In this document: positions 6,812 through 13,515 of the stretch, piece by piece | Numbering within the stretch: the stretch's first letter is position 1 | How the letters are laid out: each line of letters opens with the position of its first letter | NCBI GenBank assembly: GCA_024404475.1 | Contig: JAKSPV010000011.1 | Coordinates: 1-19,480, forward strand | Length of the DNA stretch: 19,480 bases | Direction of reading: 5' to 3' | DNA from: Clostridia bacterium | Lineage (GTDB): Bacteria > Bacillota > Clostridia > Oscillospirales > CAG-272 | Program-made: the position numbers and the translations under genes | Notes under the pieces: generated by a model | Databases searched by the model: none | Told to the model about the DNA's origin: nothing | What the model saw: only the letters and a program-made list of their open reading frames with translations

Positions 6812-7186
6812 TTACTTCAGCTCGACCTCAGCGCCGGCCTCAGTGAGCTTCTTCTTGATTTCCTCAGCTTCGTCCTTGGAAGCGCCTTCCTTAACGGTCT
6901 TCGGAGCGCCCTCAACGAGGTCCTTCGCTTCCTTCAGGCCGAGACCGGTGATCTCACGGACAGCCTTGATAACGTCAAGCTTCTTAGCGCCGAAGTTCTT
7001 CAGAACGACGTCAAATTCGGTCTTCTCTTCAGCAGCGGGAGCAGCTGCGACAGCAGCGCCTGCAACAGCGACGGGAGCGGCGGAAACGCCGAACTCTTCC
7101 TCGATCGCCTTAACGAGTTCATTCAGTTCCAGAATGGAGAGACCCTTGATCGCGTCAAGGATCTGGGTGGTCTTTTCGGATGCCAT
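6812..7186 (-). CDS. rplL: 50S ribosomal protein L7/L12
   Basis: L7/L12 is the flexible stalk protein of the large ribosomal subunit. Several copies bind L10 and recruit translation GTPases. The 124 residues show the full family layout. There is an N-terminal dimerisation helix region (1-33), an Ala/Pro-rich hinge (36-54), and a C-terminal domain with GAKKLDVIKAVREITGLGL and the final EAGAEVELK. The second ATG (7186) is chosen because GGAGG lies nine bases before it; the ATG at 7192 is only three bases from it. It follows rplJ with a 61-base gap containing two hairpins. It is the last gene before the terminator, and rpoB does not follow. Confidence 0.97.
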   Translation of the reverse strand: MASEKTTQILDAIKGLSILELNELVKAIEEEFGVSAAPVAVAGAAVAAAPAAEEKTEFDVVLKNFGAKKLDVIKAVREITGLGLKEAKDLVEGAPKTVKEGASKDEAEEIKKKLTEAGAEVELK

Positions 7187-7223
7187 TTTCATAATCCTCC
7201 GTAAAATAAATTAAATAATGTGT

Positions 7224-7256
7224 GCGGCTATGCCGCGGGGTTGAGGCTTACGCCTC
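7224..7256 (-). promoter_or_regulatory. Two hairpins between rplJ and rplL
   Basis: On the transcript, GAGGC-GUAA-GCCUC (7256-7243) is a hairpin with a GNRA-type loop closed by C-G. The UAA in that loop is the rplJ stop codon. A second hairpin, GCGGC-AUA-GCCGC (7236-7224), follows seven bases later. Neither is followed directly by a U-tract, so they do not look like terminators. A role in protecting the downstream rplL message is inference. Confidence 0.5.
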
Positions 7257-7784
7257 GGCGGGAGCTGCGGCTTCCTCTGCGGGTGCCGGCTCGCCGTCTT
7301 TGTCGATGATCGCCTGGAGAGCGCGGCACAGACCGGAGAGCGGTCCCTGCAGGCTTCCGAGCATACGGGCAAGCAGAACTTCCTTCGGCGGGATCTCTGC
7401 GAGCTCTTCCACCGTCTTGGTGTCAACGACAGCGCCGTCCAGAATACCGCCGCGGATCGAGAAAGACTCGATCTTGTCTGCGTATTCCTTCAGGATCTTT
7501 GCGGGAGCGACCGGATCGTCATAGCTGAGAGCCAGAGCGTTCATACCGTTCAGCTGCGCCTTGATGTCCGACAGACCTGCTGCGTCGCAGGCACGGCCGA
7601 TCAGGGTGTTCTTGATGACGGCATACTCGCAGCCGGCTTTGCGCATAGCGGCGCGGAGTGCGGTGTCATCGGCAACGGTGATTCCCGTGTAGGAAACCAG
7701 GACGCCGGACTGCGCACGGCCGAGCTTTTCGGTGAGCTCTGCTACAACGGCCTGCTTCTGCTCCAAAACTTTGGTGCTGGGCAT
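7248..7784 (-). CDS. rplJ: 50S ribosomal protein L10
   Basis: L10 anchors the L7/L12 dimers to 23S rRNA at the base of the ribosomal stalk. The 178-residue product begins MPSTKVLEQKQAVVAELTEKL. It then has the globular RNA-binding domain with VSYTGITVADDTALRAAMRKAGCEY and IKNTLIGRAC, and ends in an Ala/Glu-rich helix tail (EPAPAEEAAAPAEA) that would bind L7/L12. The Shine-Dalgarno AAAGGAGG is eight bases before the ATG. The upstream leader and attenuator show autogenous control, in which free L10 (with L7/L12) binds its own leader. It is co-transcribed with rplL. Confidence 0.97.
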   Translation of the reverse strand: MPSTKVLEQKQAVVAELTEKLGRAQSGVLVSYTGITVADDTALRAAMRKAGCEYAVIKNTLIGRACDAAGLSDIKAQLNGMNALALSYDDPVAPAKILKEYADKIESFSIRGGILDGAVVDTKTVEELAEIPPKEVLLARMLGSLQGPLSGLCRALQAIIDKDGEPAPAEEAAAPAEA

Positions 7785-7820
7785 GATGTGTTCCTCCTTT
7801 TGAGATTTGCTAATCGAAGG

Positions 7821-7856
7821 AAAAACAAAAGGTCTTTTCCGAAGACGGAAAAGACC
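7821..7856 (-). terminator. Attenuator (intrinsic terminator) in the rplJ leader
   Basis: On the transcript, GGTCTTTTCCG (7856-7846), loop TCTT, and CGGAAAAGACC (7841-7831) form a perfect 11-bp stem. It is followed by TTTTGTTTTT (7830-7821). It lies inside the leader, upstream of the rplJ Shine-Dalgarno. Premature ending here would switch off the whole unit. Confidence 0.88.
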
Positions 7857-7939
7857 ACTTATCGCACAATTAGGGTGCTGTGTTCTCCTCGGCAGGAAAG
7901 CTTGCGCTTTTACCGTGAACCTGCTGTCTTTGGATTAGC
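7857..7939 (-). ncRNA. Ribosomal protein L10 leader (cis-regulatory RNA)
   Basis: The transcript strand carries the typical L10-leader pieces: CCAAAGACAGCAGG near the 5' end, pairing GCAGG with CCUGC further on, and then CGAGGAGAACA. It is directly followed by the attenuator. Firmicute L10 leaders work by L10-L7/L12 binding this element to favour termination. The identity rests on motif and position, not on a covariance search. The segment GCTAATC at its 5' end also matches GATTAGC just beyond the attenuator (see findings). Confidence 0.85.
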
Positions 7940-7945
7940 GGGATT

Positions 7946-7973
7946 ATTATAGCACGTTTTCCCCCTTTGTCAA
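7946..7973 (-). promoter_or_regulatory. rplJL promoter
   Basis: On the minus strand a perfect TTGACA (7973-7968) and a perfect TATAAT (7951-7946) are 16 bp apart. The predicted start near 7939 matches the first bases of the leader. The -35 lies inside a short inverted repeat (CCCCTT/AAGGGG, 7962-7977). Confidence 0.88.
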
Positions 7974-8017
7974 GGGGTTTTTCATGTTTTTTCAAAAAAA
8001 ATTGCAAAAAGTGGGTA

Positions 8018-9298
8018 TCAGGGTTTCTTTTTGCCGCCTTCAGCGCGGATCTTCTCCCAGTACGCCTTCGCGCTCTGCTCCGTCTTGTTCTCGCCGTAGA
8101 CGTAGTAGTGCCGGTCCTTCACGTCGTCCGGCAGGTAGCTCTGCGCCACCCAGTCGCCCGTGAAGTCGTGCGGATAGACGTAGCCCTTGAACAGCGGGCT
8201 CCGGAGGTGCGGGGGGATCTCGAGGCCTCGTCCGGCCTTGATGTCGGCTGCCGCCGCATCGAACGCCACGTAGGACGTGTTCGACTTCGGTGCCGTCGCC
8301 AGCATCACCGCCGCATTGACGAGCGGGACGCGCGCCTCGGGCAGACCAAGCTGCCGGGCACTCTCGACACAGGCGTAGGTGATCGCCGCCGCCATCGGGT
8401 ACGCCTGACCGATGTCCTCCGACGCAATGACGAGCAGCCGCCGGCAGGCGGAAAGCATATCGCCGCCCTCAAGCAGCCGTGCGAGATAGAAGACCGCCGC
8501 GTCCGGATCGGAGCCGCGGATCGACTTCTGCAGGCAGGCAAGCAGGTCGTAATGCACGTCGTCGTGCCCGTCGAACTGCCCGGCATAGACGGACGGGATG
8601 AACTTCCGCACCGTTTCTGCCGTGATCTCGCGTTCGTCGTCGCCGCCGGCGGCGTACGCCACGGCGCTCTCGAGCATGGTCAACGAGCGGCGGACGTCGC
8701 CCGAGGCCATCTGCGCGACGGTACGGAGCGCCTCGTCGGTAACGGTGATGCCGTCGTCCGGGTGCTCGGCGAGGAGCGCCGGGACCGCGGCACGGAGCCG
8801 CGGCAGGAGTTCTTCCGGCTTCACCGGCTTGAACTCAAAGACGGAGCAGCGGGAGAGCAGCGCGTCGTAGACGTAGTAATACGGGTTCTCCGTCGTCGAG
8901 GCGATCAGCGTGATGCGGCCGTCCTCGATGTATTCGAGGAGCGATTGCTGCTGTTTTTTATTGAAATACTGGATCTCATCGAGGTAGAGCAAAATTCCGC
9001 CGGCACCCATGATGCCGCCGGTCTCCGCCGCGACGTCACGGACGTCGGCGAGCGACGCTTCCGTCGCGTTGAGGTGGCGCATCGTCATGCCGGACGCGGA
9101 GGCGATGATCGACGCAGCCGTCGTCTTGCCCGTCGCCGGAGGGCCGAAGAAGATCATGCTGGGGATCTGTCCGGAGGCGAGGATGCGGCGCAAAACGCCG
9201 CGCGGTCCGACGAGATGCGCCTGTCCGACCATTTCGTCGAACGTTTTAGGCCGGAGGCGGTCTGCCGCCGGCGCTCTTACCGTATACCGTTCTTCCAC
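8018..9298 (-). CDS. rarA: Replication-associated recombination protein A (AAA+ ATPase RarA/MgsA)
   Basis: RarA is an AAA+ ATPase related to clamp loaders. It acts at stalled replication forks and single-strand DNA ends. With the GTG start the protein has 426 residues, close to the family norm. It opens with ADRLRPKTFDEMVGQ, typical of the family. Walker A is GPPATGKT (52-59), Walker B is LLYLDEIQ (D107, E108), followed by FNKKQQQ, and sensor 1 is STTEN (134-138). The tail has the RarA-type tetramerisation region, with AVFYLARLLEGGD and PMAAAITYACVESARQLGLPEA. The GTG at 9298 is chosen because AAAGGAG lies six bases upstream. The frame is open to 9412, but that would run through the promoter. 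No clear terminator lies between its stop and the rplJ promoter, so some read-through into rplJL is possible. Confidence 0.95.
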   Translation of the reverse strand: MEERYTVRAPAADRLRPKTFDEMVGQAHLVGPRGVLRRILASGQIPSMIFFGPPATGKTTAASIIASASGMTMRHLNATEASLADVRDVAAETGGIMGAGGILLYLDEIQYFNKKQQQSLLEYIEDGRITLIASTTENPYYYVYDALLSRCSVFEFKPVKPEELLPRLRAAVPALLAEHPDDGITVTDEALRTVAQMASGDVRRSLTMLESAVAYAAGGDDEREITAETVRKFIPSVYAGQFDGHDDVHYDLLACLQKSIRGSDPDAAVFYLARLLEGGDMLSACRRLLVIASEDIGQAYPMAAAITYACVESARQLGLPEARVPLVNAAVMLATAPKSNTSYVAFDAAAADIKAGRGLEIPPHLRSPLFKGYVYPHDFTGDWVAQSYLPDDVKDRHYYVYGENKTEQSAKAYWEKIRAEGGKKKP

Positions 9299-9329
9299 GA
9301 TCTGCTCCTTTCGGAACGTTTTTTTCTTA

Positions 9330-9358
9330 ATTATACACGAGCCGCCGGCGGTTTGCAA
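9330..9358 (-). promoter_or_regulatory. rarA promoter
   Basis: On the minus strand TTGCAA (9358-9353) and a perfect TATAAT (9335-9330) are 17 bp apart. The predicted start is near 9323, some 25 bases before the GTG start codon. The divergent 127-residue gene lies on the other side. Confidence 0.75.
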
Positions 9359-9371
9359 GACCTTCTTCGCT

Positions 9372-9399
9372 TCATACGGGGTATTCGAAGGCATATACT
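9372..9399 (+). promoter_or_regulatory. Candidate promoter of the 127-residue gene, possibly SigE-type
   Basis: CATATACT (9392-9399) fits the B. subtilis SigE -10 pattern CATAYAMT at all eight positions. TCATACG (9372-9378), 13 bp upstream, fits the -35 pattern at five of seven. Read as a housekeeping promoter, it is TTCATA (9371-9376), 17 bp, TATACT (9394-9399), with a weak -35. The predicted start near 9406 is well placed for the Shine-Dalgarno at 9420-9425. Confidence 0.35.
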
Positions 9400-9433
9400 G
9401 TACCGAGACCACGCCGCACGGAGGGAATACGCC

Positions 9434-9817
9434 ATGACGTACAGAGAAAACCGCACGGTCGGGCAGGTGACGGACATCTGCCTCCCCGTTTTCGAGCCGG
9501 AAGCAATCGGCCGGCCGCGGCAGCGCCGCCGCGAGGCGGCAGCCGCCGAAAGGCGGACACGCTTCTACGAAGCATTTGCCGCGGCCGTCACGGAGGAGAC
9601 AGCGAGGCGCCGTTCAGAGGGGACGCACTGCCGGTGCAGGGTCTCCTTCACCGTTCGGGAGACAGGCTGGGGCACGGCCGTCGATGTGACTGTCACATTC
9701 CGCGCGCGGGGCGCACGGCCATCCTCGCGGGTACTGACGCACCTCTGGCGTGAAGATGTGCTCGTTTCTGACCGACACTTGTCGAAAAAGGCACGGAAGG
9801 ATGCACATTCCTCTTGA
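9434..9817 (+). CDS. Hypothetical protein, 127 residues
   Basis: I do not recognise this protein with certainty. The ATG at 9434 is supported by GGAGGG (9420-9425) eight bases upstream. The middle is a long basic helix (about residues 28-62) with a short RFYEAFAAAV segment. Next come alternating hydrophobic strands, CRCRVSFTVRE and TAVDVTVTFRAR, then VLTHLWREDVLVS, and a lysine/arginine-rich tail. This resembles small clostridial proteins with a helix followed by a beta-sheet, sometimes grouped near DUF3298, but the match is only an impression. No signal peptide or membrane helix is visible. It sits alone between rarA (divergent) and the ATPase operon, whose promoter overlaps its stop codon. 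The same frame is open far upstream through the rarA antisense, which is a composition artefact. Confidence 0.6.
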   Translation: MTYRENRTVGQVTDICLPVFEPEAIGRPRQRRREAAAAERRTRFYEAFAAAVTEETARRRSEGTHCRCRVSFTVRETGWGTAVDVTVTFRARGARPSSRVLTHLWREDVLVSDRHLSKKARKDAHSS

Positions 9818-9842
9818 TTTTTTGCACGGAATTTGATAGAAT
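9814..9842 (+). promoter_or_regulatory. V-type ATPase operon promoter
   Basis: TTGATT (9814-9819) and TAGAAT (9837-9842) are 17 bp apart. The -35 overlaps the stop codon (9815-9817) of the 127-residue gene. The predicted start near 9849 leaves a leader of about 60 bases. That leader can form a hairpin between CCGCCGG (9858-9864) and CCGCGCGG (9871-9878), with one bulged base. No terminator separates the two genes, so some read-through is possible. Confidence 0.72.
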
Positions 9843-9910
9843 GGTAGAAGAAATATTCCGCCGGCTCCTGCCGCGCGGCAAAATACGAATTACGGAAGGA
9901 TGGATGTCCC

Positions 9911-10234
9911 GTGCCAAGCAACGAAATGCTGTCGCAGATCCGCGAAGCGGAGGCCGCCGCAGCGGCGCTCGTCGGGGAAGCCGAGGCAGAATCGGCCGCC
10001 CGTCTGGAAGCGGCAAAGGCGGAAGCCGCCGCTCGCGTCGAAAGCGCCGTGAGAGACGCCGAGGAAAAGGCCGCCGCCGCGACGCAGAAAGCGCACCGCG
10101 ACGCTGACGAACTTCTCCGCGAAGCGGAAAAACAGGCACTCGAAGATGCGGACAAGCTCTCCGCGTCGGCAGACCGCAACATGGGGGAAGCCGTCCGGAT
10201 CATTATCGGAGGCGTTGAGACCTTATGCCGGTAA
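9911..10234 (+). CDS. ntpF: V/A-type ATPase peripheral stalk subunit H/G
   Basis: This is the small partner in the E/G (E/H) peripheral stalk that holds the catalytic head still against rotation. The 107 residues are almost entirely one Ala/Glu/Lys/Arg-rich coiled coil (about 10-90) with no globular domain, as expected for this subunit. The start is GTG at 9911, with GGAAGGA ten bases before it; the next ATG, at 9926, is too far from any Shine-Dalgarno. Position as first gene before ntpI matches the E. hirae ntp operon, whose naming (ntpF) I use. Archaeal naming would be AhaH. The last ten bases overlap the start of ntpI, suggesting coupled translation. Assignment rests mainly on context, since coiled coils are weakly diagnostic. 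Confidence 0.85.
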   Translation: MPSNEMLSQIREAEAAAAALVGEAEAESAARLEAAKAEAAARVESAVRDAEEKAAAATQKAHRDADELLREAEKQALEDADKLSASADRNMGEAVRIIIGGVETLCR

Positions 10235-12225
10235 ACACGATGAAGAAGCTCTCCGTCGTGACGCTGACGAAGGAAACCGGCGATCTCATGCGCGCGCTGC
10301 AGAAGCTGCGCTGCGCGGATATCTGCCGCACGGCCGTCCCGCCGTCATCGGAGGACGAACGTGAACCCGCCGTCATTTACGACGAAGAACTGGCCGGTCT
10401 GCCCGCCGTTGACACGGCGGCGGAGACGACGGCTCTGAACGCGCACATAGCGGAGGTCGGCCGTGCCGCCGATTTCCTCGCGCGGTTTGAGACGAAGAAG
10501 AAGGGGCTCTTCACACCTGTTGAAGAGGTTTCCTTCGACGATTTCGTCGCAAACGACGAGGCAGCGGCAGAAGAGACCGTCCGCGAGGCGCTCGCGCTCG
10601 CGGCGCGATATGACGCCGCGGAAGCCGCCGCACGCGACACGGCGGCGGAACTGGCCGCACTCCGGCCGCTCGAAGCGTACCCGCTCGCGATCCCGGAGGA
10701 CAAGACGGCCGCCACCGTGACGGTGGTCGGCACGCTCCCGTCGGGGACGGATGTACGCGCGGTGACGGACTCGCTCGACGGGCTCGCCGCCGTTCTCGAA
10801 AAGATCGCACCGGTGGACGGCGGGACTGCCGTCGCCTGCACCGCCTATCACGGCGACGCGGACGAAACGCTCCGCGTTCTGACCGCCTGCGGCTTTGTCA
10901 AGTCGGCGCTCCGCGCCGGGGCGGAGGACGGCTTTGCCGCCGGCCGCGTCGCCGCGCTGGAAGCGGCGCTGAAAGAAAAAGAAGACGAACTCGACCGGCT
11001 CCGTGCCGAAGCGTCCGACCTTTCCCAGAAGCTTCCGCTCGTCCGGACGCTGGCGGACAAGCTGGACACCGACGCGGCACGGCTCGGCGCGACCGAGCGC
11101 GTGAAGCGCACGGAGAAGACCGTTCTTCTGACGGCGTGGATCCCCGCGGCGGCACAGCAGGAAATTTCCGATATGCTCGCGGCGCGCGGTGATGCTTACG
11201 AGATCACCGATCCCGCGCCCGGCGAGGAAGCGCCGATCCAGCTCTCGAACAACCGCTTCGCGTCGAACTTCGAGCCGGTGCTCGCGATGTATTCCCTGCC
11301 GAGATACGGCACGTACGATCCGACGTTCGTGATGAGCATTTTCTACATGCTGATCTTCGGACTGATGTTCGCGGATGCCGGGTACGGTGCCCTGCTCTCG
11401 CTCGGCTGCTTCCTCATCATCAAGTTCATGAAGCCGCGCGGCTCCATGAAATCGTTCATGATGATGTTCGGCCTCTGCGGGCTCTCGTGCACGTTCATGG
11501 GCATTTTGTTCGGCAGTTACTTCGGCAACCTGCCGTCCACGCTCGCCACGACGTTCCGCGGCAGCGAAACGTGGATAAAGCCGCTGCTGTTCGACCCGAT
11601 GAACGGGCAGGGGCCGATGTATTTCCTCATCATCTCGCTCGTCGTCGGTGCGATCCACCTGTCCGCCGGTCTCGTCATCAAGATGATCATTCTCTGGAAG
11701 AGCGGCGACCGCTTCGGCGCGATCGTTGACGTCGGCTCGTGGCTCGTCATCTTCCTCGGCATCGGGGTGTACATTCTCCTTGCCATGGTGATCGGTGTCA
11801 GCGGACTTGCCGGCATCATCATCGCCGGGATCGGCGCGCTCACGATCGTCGCGACCGCCGGCCGCGCCGAGAAAAACCCCGTCATGAAATTTCTCAAGGG
11901 GCTGCTCGGGCTTTACGGCATCGTCGGGTACGCGTCCGACCTGCTCTCCTACTCCCGCATCCTGTCGCTCTGTCTTGCGTCGGCCGTCATCGCCAACGTG
12001 GTCAACCTGCTCGGCACGCTTCCCGGTCCCGGCTTCGGCAGCGTCGTCGGGCTGCTCATCGCGTCGCTCCTCGGCCACACGCTGAACATGGCGCTGAACC
12101 TGCTCGGCACGTTCGTCCACACGAGCCGTCTGCAGTACATCGAATTCTTCGGCAAATTCTATGAGGACGGCGGGCGCGCCTTCGAGCCGCTCACGCCGCA
12201 CTCCAAACACGTCGTATTCAAATAA
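10225..12225 (+). CDS. ntpI: V/A-type ATPase subunit I (membrane stator, a-subunit)
   Basis: Subunit I forms the half-channels through which ions reach the rotor ring. The 666 residues split into a soluble N-terminal half (1 to about 365) with coiled-coil stretches, and a membrane half with seven or eight helices from about 368 on. The essential rotor-facing arginine is R578 in DLLSYSRILSLCLASAVIANVV, the family hallmark. Further conserved pieces are FGLMFADAGYG, GILFGSYFG, and near the end HTLNMALNLLGTFVHTSRLQYIEFFGKFYEDGG. The ATG at 10225 is preceded by GGAGG at 12 bases, rather long spacing. The ATG at 10240 has no Shine-Dalgarno. It overlaps the stalk gene by ten bases and precedes the ring subunit. 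Confidence 0.95.
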   Translation: MPVNTMKKLSVVTLTKETGDLMRALQKLRCADICRTAVPPSSEDEREPAVIYDEELAGLPAVDTAAETTALNAHIAEVGRAADFLARFETKKKGLFTPVEEVSFDDFVANDEAAAEETVREALALAARYDAAEAAARDTAAELAALRPLEAYPLAIPEDKTAATVTVVGTLPSGTDVRAVTDSLDGLAAVLEKIAPVDGGTAVACTAYHGDADETLRVLTACGFVKSALRAGAEDGFAAGRVAALEAALKEKEDELDRLRAEASDLSQKLPLVRTLADKLDTDAARLGATERVKRTEKTVLLTAWIPAAAQQEISDMLAARGDAYEITDPAPGEEAPIQLSNNRFASNFEPVLAMYSLPRYGTYDPTFVMSIFYMLIFGLMFADAGYGALLSLGCFLIIKFMKPRGSMKSFMMMFGLCGLSCTFMGILFGSYFGNLPSTLATTFRGSETWIKPLLFDPMNGQGPMYFLIISLVVGAIHLSAGLVIKMIILWKSGDRFGAIVDVGSWLVIFLGIGVYILLAMVIGVSGLAGIIIAGIGALTIVATAGRAEKNPVMKFLKGLLGLYGIVGYASDLLSYSRILSLCLASAVIANVVNLLGTLPGPGFGSVVGLLIASLLGHTLNMALNLLGTFVHTSRLQYIEFFGKFYEDGGRAFEPLTPHSKHVVFK

Positions 12226-12256
12226 AAAACAACCCAAAAATAAAGGAGAAACAGTC

Positions 12257-12751
12257 ATGACTTTCAGTGAACTTCTCAACTCGCTTTTCACCGGCACCAA
12301 CCTCGCCATTCTCGGCGCGGCTCTCGCAACGATCCTTTCCGGCATGGGCTCCGCCAAAGGCGTCGGCATCGTCGGCGAGGCGGCTTCCGCCATGCTGATC
12401 GAAGACCCCTCCAAATTCGGTAAATCCATGGTGCTCCAGGCGCTTCCGGGCTCCCAGGGCATTTACGGCTTCGTCACCGCGCTCATGATCGTCATCAAGA
12501 TCGGTCTGTTCTCCGGCAACGTCGCCGAGCTGACTGTCGCCGAGGGCATGTACCTCCTCGCCGCTTCGCTCCCGATCGCCATCGTCGGTTATTTCTCCGC
12601 GATCAAGCAGGGCCGCGTCGCAGCAGCCGGCATCTCCCTCATCACCAAGCGTCCGGGCGAACTCGGCAAAGCCATCACCTCCGCCGCGCTCGTCGAGACC
12701 TACGCCATCTTTGCGCTGCTCGTTTCTCTGTTGCCCGTCATTTTCTTCTGA
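12257..12751 (+). CDS. ntpK: V/A-type ATPase subunit K (rotor ring c-subunit), probable Na+ type
   Basis: This 164-residue proteolipid builds the rotating membrane ring. It is the double-hairpin form with four transmembrane helices (about 14-35, 66-86, 96-116, 140-163). Only the second hairpin carries the ion carboxylate, E147 in VETYA. Residues matching the E. hirae NtpK sodium site are L63, S66 and Q67 (LPGSQGIYGF), Q118 (SAIKQG) and E147. Only Thr64 of E. hirae is changed, to Ser, which keeps the hydroxyl. The ATG at 12257 has AAAGGAG eight bases before it; the frame is open upstream to 12161 but overlaps ntpI. A strong ribosome site suits the roughly ten copies needed per ring. Confidence 0.96.
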   Translation: MTFSELLNSLFTGTNLAILGAALATILSGMGSAKGVGIVGEAASAMLIEDPSKFGKSMVLQALPGSQGIYGFVTALMIVIKIGLFSGNVAELTVAEGMYLLAASLPIAIVGYFSAIKQGRVAAAGISLITKRPGELGKAITSAALVETYAIFALLVSLLPVIFF

Positions 12752-12796
12752 TCGCGCCGCATCCCGCCCCCAAACAAAGCAAAGGAAGCGTGACAC

Positions 12797-13474
12797 ATGA
12801 ACAATCTTGATCTGATCGTGCAGAAGATCCGCACGGAGGCCGAAGAAAAAGCGGCCGGGTGCCGTGCGCGGACGGATGCCGAAATCCAATCGCTCCTCGA
12901 CGCGGCGGATAAGGAAGCGGCCGAAAAAGCCGCCGCCATTACCGCTGCCACCGACGCAGAATGCCGGCGGATCGCCTCCCGCGCCGAATCCGGCGCCGTG
13001 ATGGGCCGCCGCGAAATGCTGCTCCGGGCAAAGGTCAAAAAACTCGAGGACGCGTTCGGCCGTGCCGAAGCGTCGCTCACCGAGCTGTCCGCCGAGGAAT
13101 ACACCACCCTTCTGGCGGGGCTTCTCGCCGGCGCCATGCTGGAACGCCTCGGCAGTGTCGAACACCTCGTCGAGACCTACGGCGAGACCGAGTCGGCGGA
13201 AACGCCCGTCTTCGAGGCCGTCTTCAATGAAAAAGACCGTGCCGCCGTCGGCGACGCCGTGTGCCGCGAGGCGGTCAGCCGGCTCGGCAAGGCGGAGCCG
13301 CGTTTCAAGAGGACGCATCTCTCCGTATCCGAAAAAACGGCCGCCATTGCCGGCGGTGTGATCCTCCGCTACGGCGACATCGAGACCAACTGCTCGCTCG
13401 CGTCGCTGCTCGGAAACGTCCGCACCGACCGTGAAGCCGACGTGCTCCGCGCGCTTTTCCCCGTGAAAGAGTAA
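12797..13474 (+). CDS. ntpE: V/A-type ATPase peripheral stalk subunit E
   Basis: Subunit E pairs with the small H/G subunit to form the peripheral stalk that links the head to subunit I. The 225 residues begin with a long charged Ala/Glu-rich helix (about 1-110) and end with a mixed alpha/beta domain. That domain contains SEKTAAIAGGVILRYGDIETNCSLASLL, the usual C-terminal signature (GG-hydrophobic strand followed by N/S-rich segment) that packs on subunit B. The ATG at 12797 follows AAAGGAAG. The gap from ntpK is 45 bases, with no visible terminator or promoter. A small hairpin lies after its stop (13484-13499). Length is within the normal range. Confidence 0.92.
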   Translation: MNNLDLIVQKIRTEAEEKAAGCRARTDAEIQSLLDAADKEAAEKAAAITAATDAECRRIASRAESGAVMGRREMLLRAKVKKLEDAFGRAEASLTELSAEEYTTLLAGLLAGAMLERLGSVEHLVETYGETESAETPVFEAVFNEKDRAAVGDAVCREAVSRLGKAEPRFKRTHLSVSEKTAAIAGGVILRYGDIETNCSLASLLGNVRTDREADVLRALFPVKE

Positions 13475-13515
13475 TCCCTGCCCGTCTCGACCGCGAGACA
13501 GAAAGGCGTACATCC

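Noticed and set aside
7967..9433. Long plus-strand open frame (continuous with the 127-residue gene) antisense to rarA
   Set aside because: Its product is Arg/Val/Asp-rich with no family motifs. It mirrors the well-supported rarA codons and has no ribosome site. Only the last part from 9434 has its own Shine-Dalgarno and plausible protein.
9565..10203. Ser/Ala-rich minus-strand open frame over the stalk subunit gene
   Set aside because: Low-complexity mirror of the Ala/Glu-rich coiled coil; no Shine-Dalgarno or motif.
12161..12256. Longer N-terminus for ntpK starting inside ntpI
   Set aside because: AAAGGAG precedes the ATG at 12257, which begins a normal subunit K; the extension is out-of-frame ntpI sequence.
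10345..12462. 705-codon minus-strand open frame antisense to ntpI
   Set aside because: Strong GC and codon bias removes stop codons from the opposite strand. The product is Arg/Glu/Asp-rich low-complexity sequence, while ntpI on the plus strand is unmistakable.
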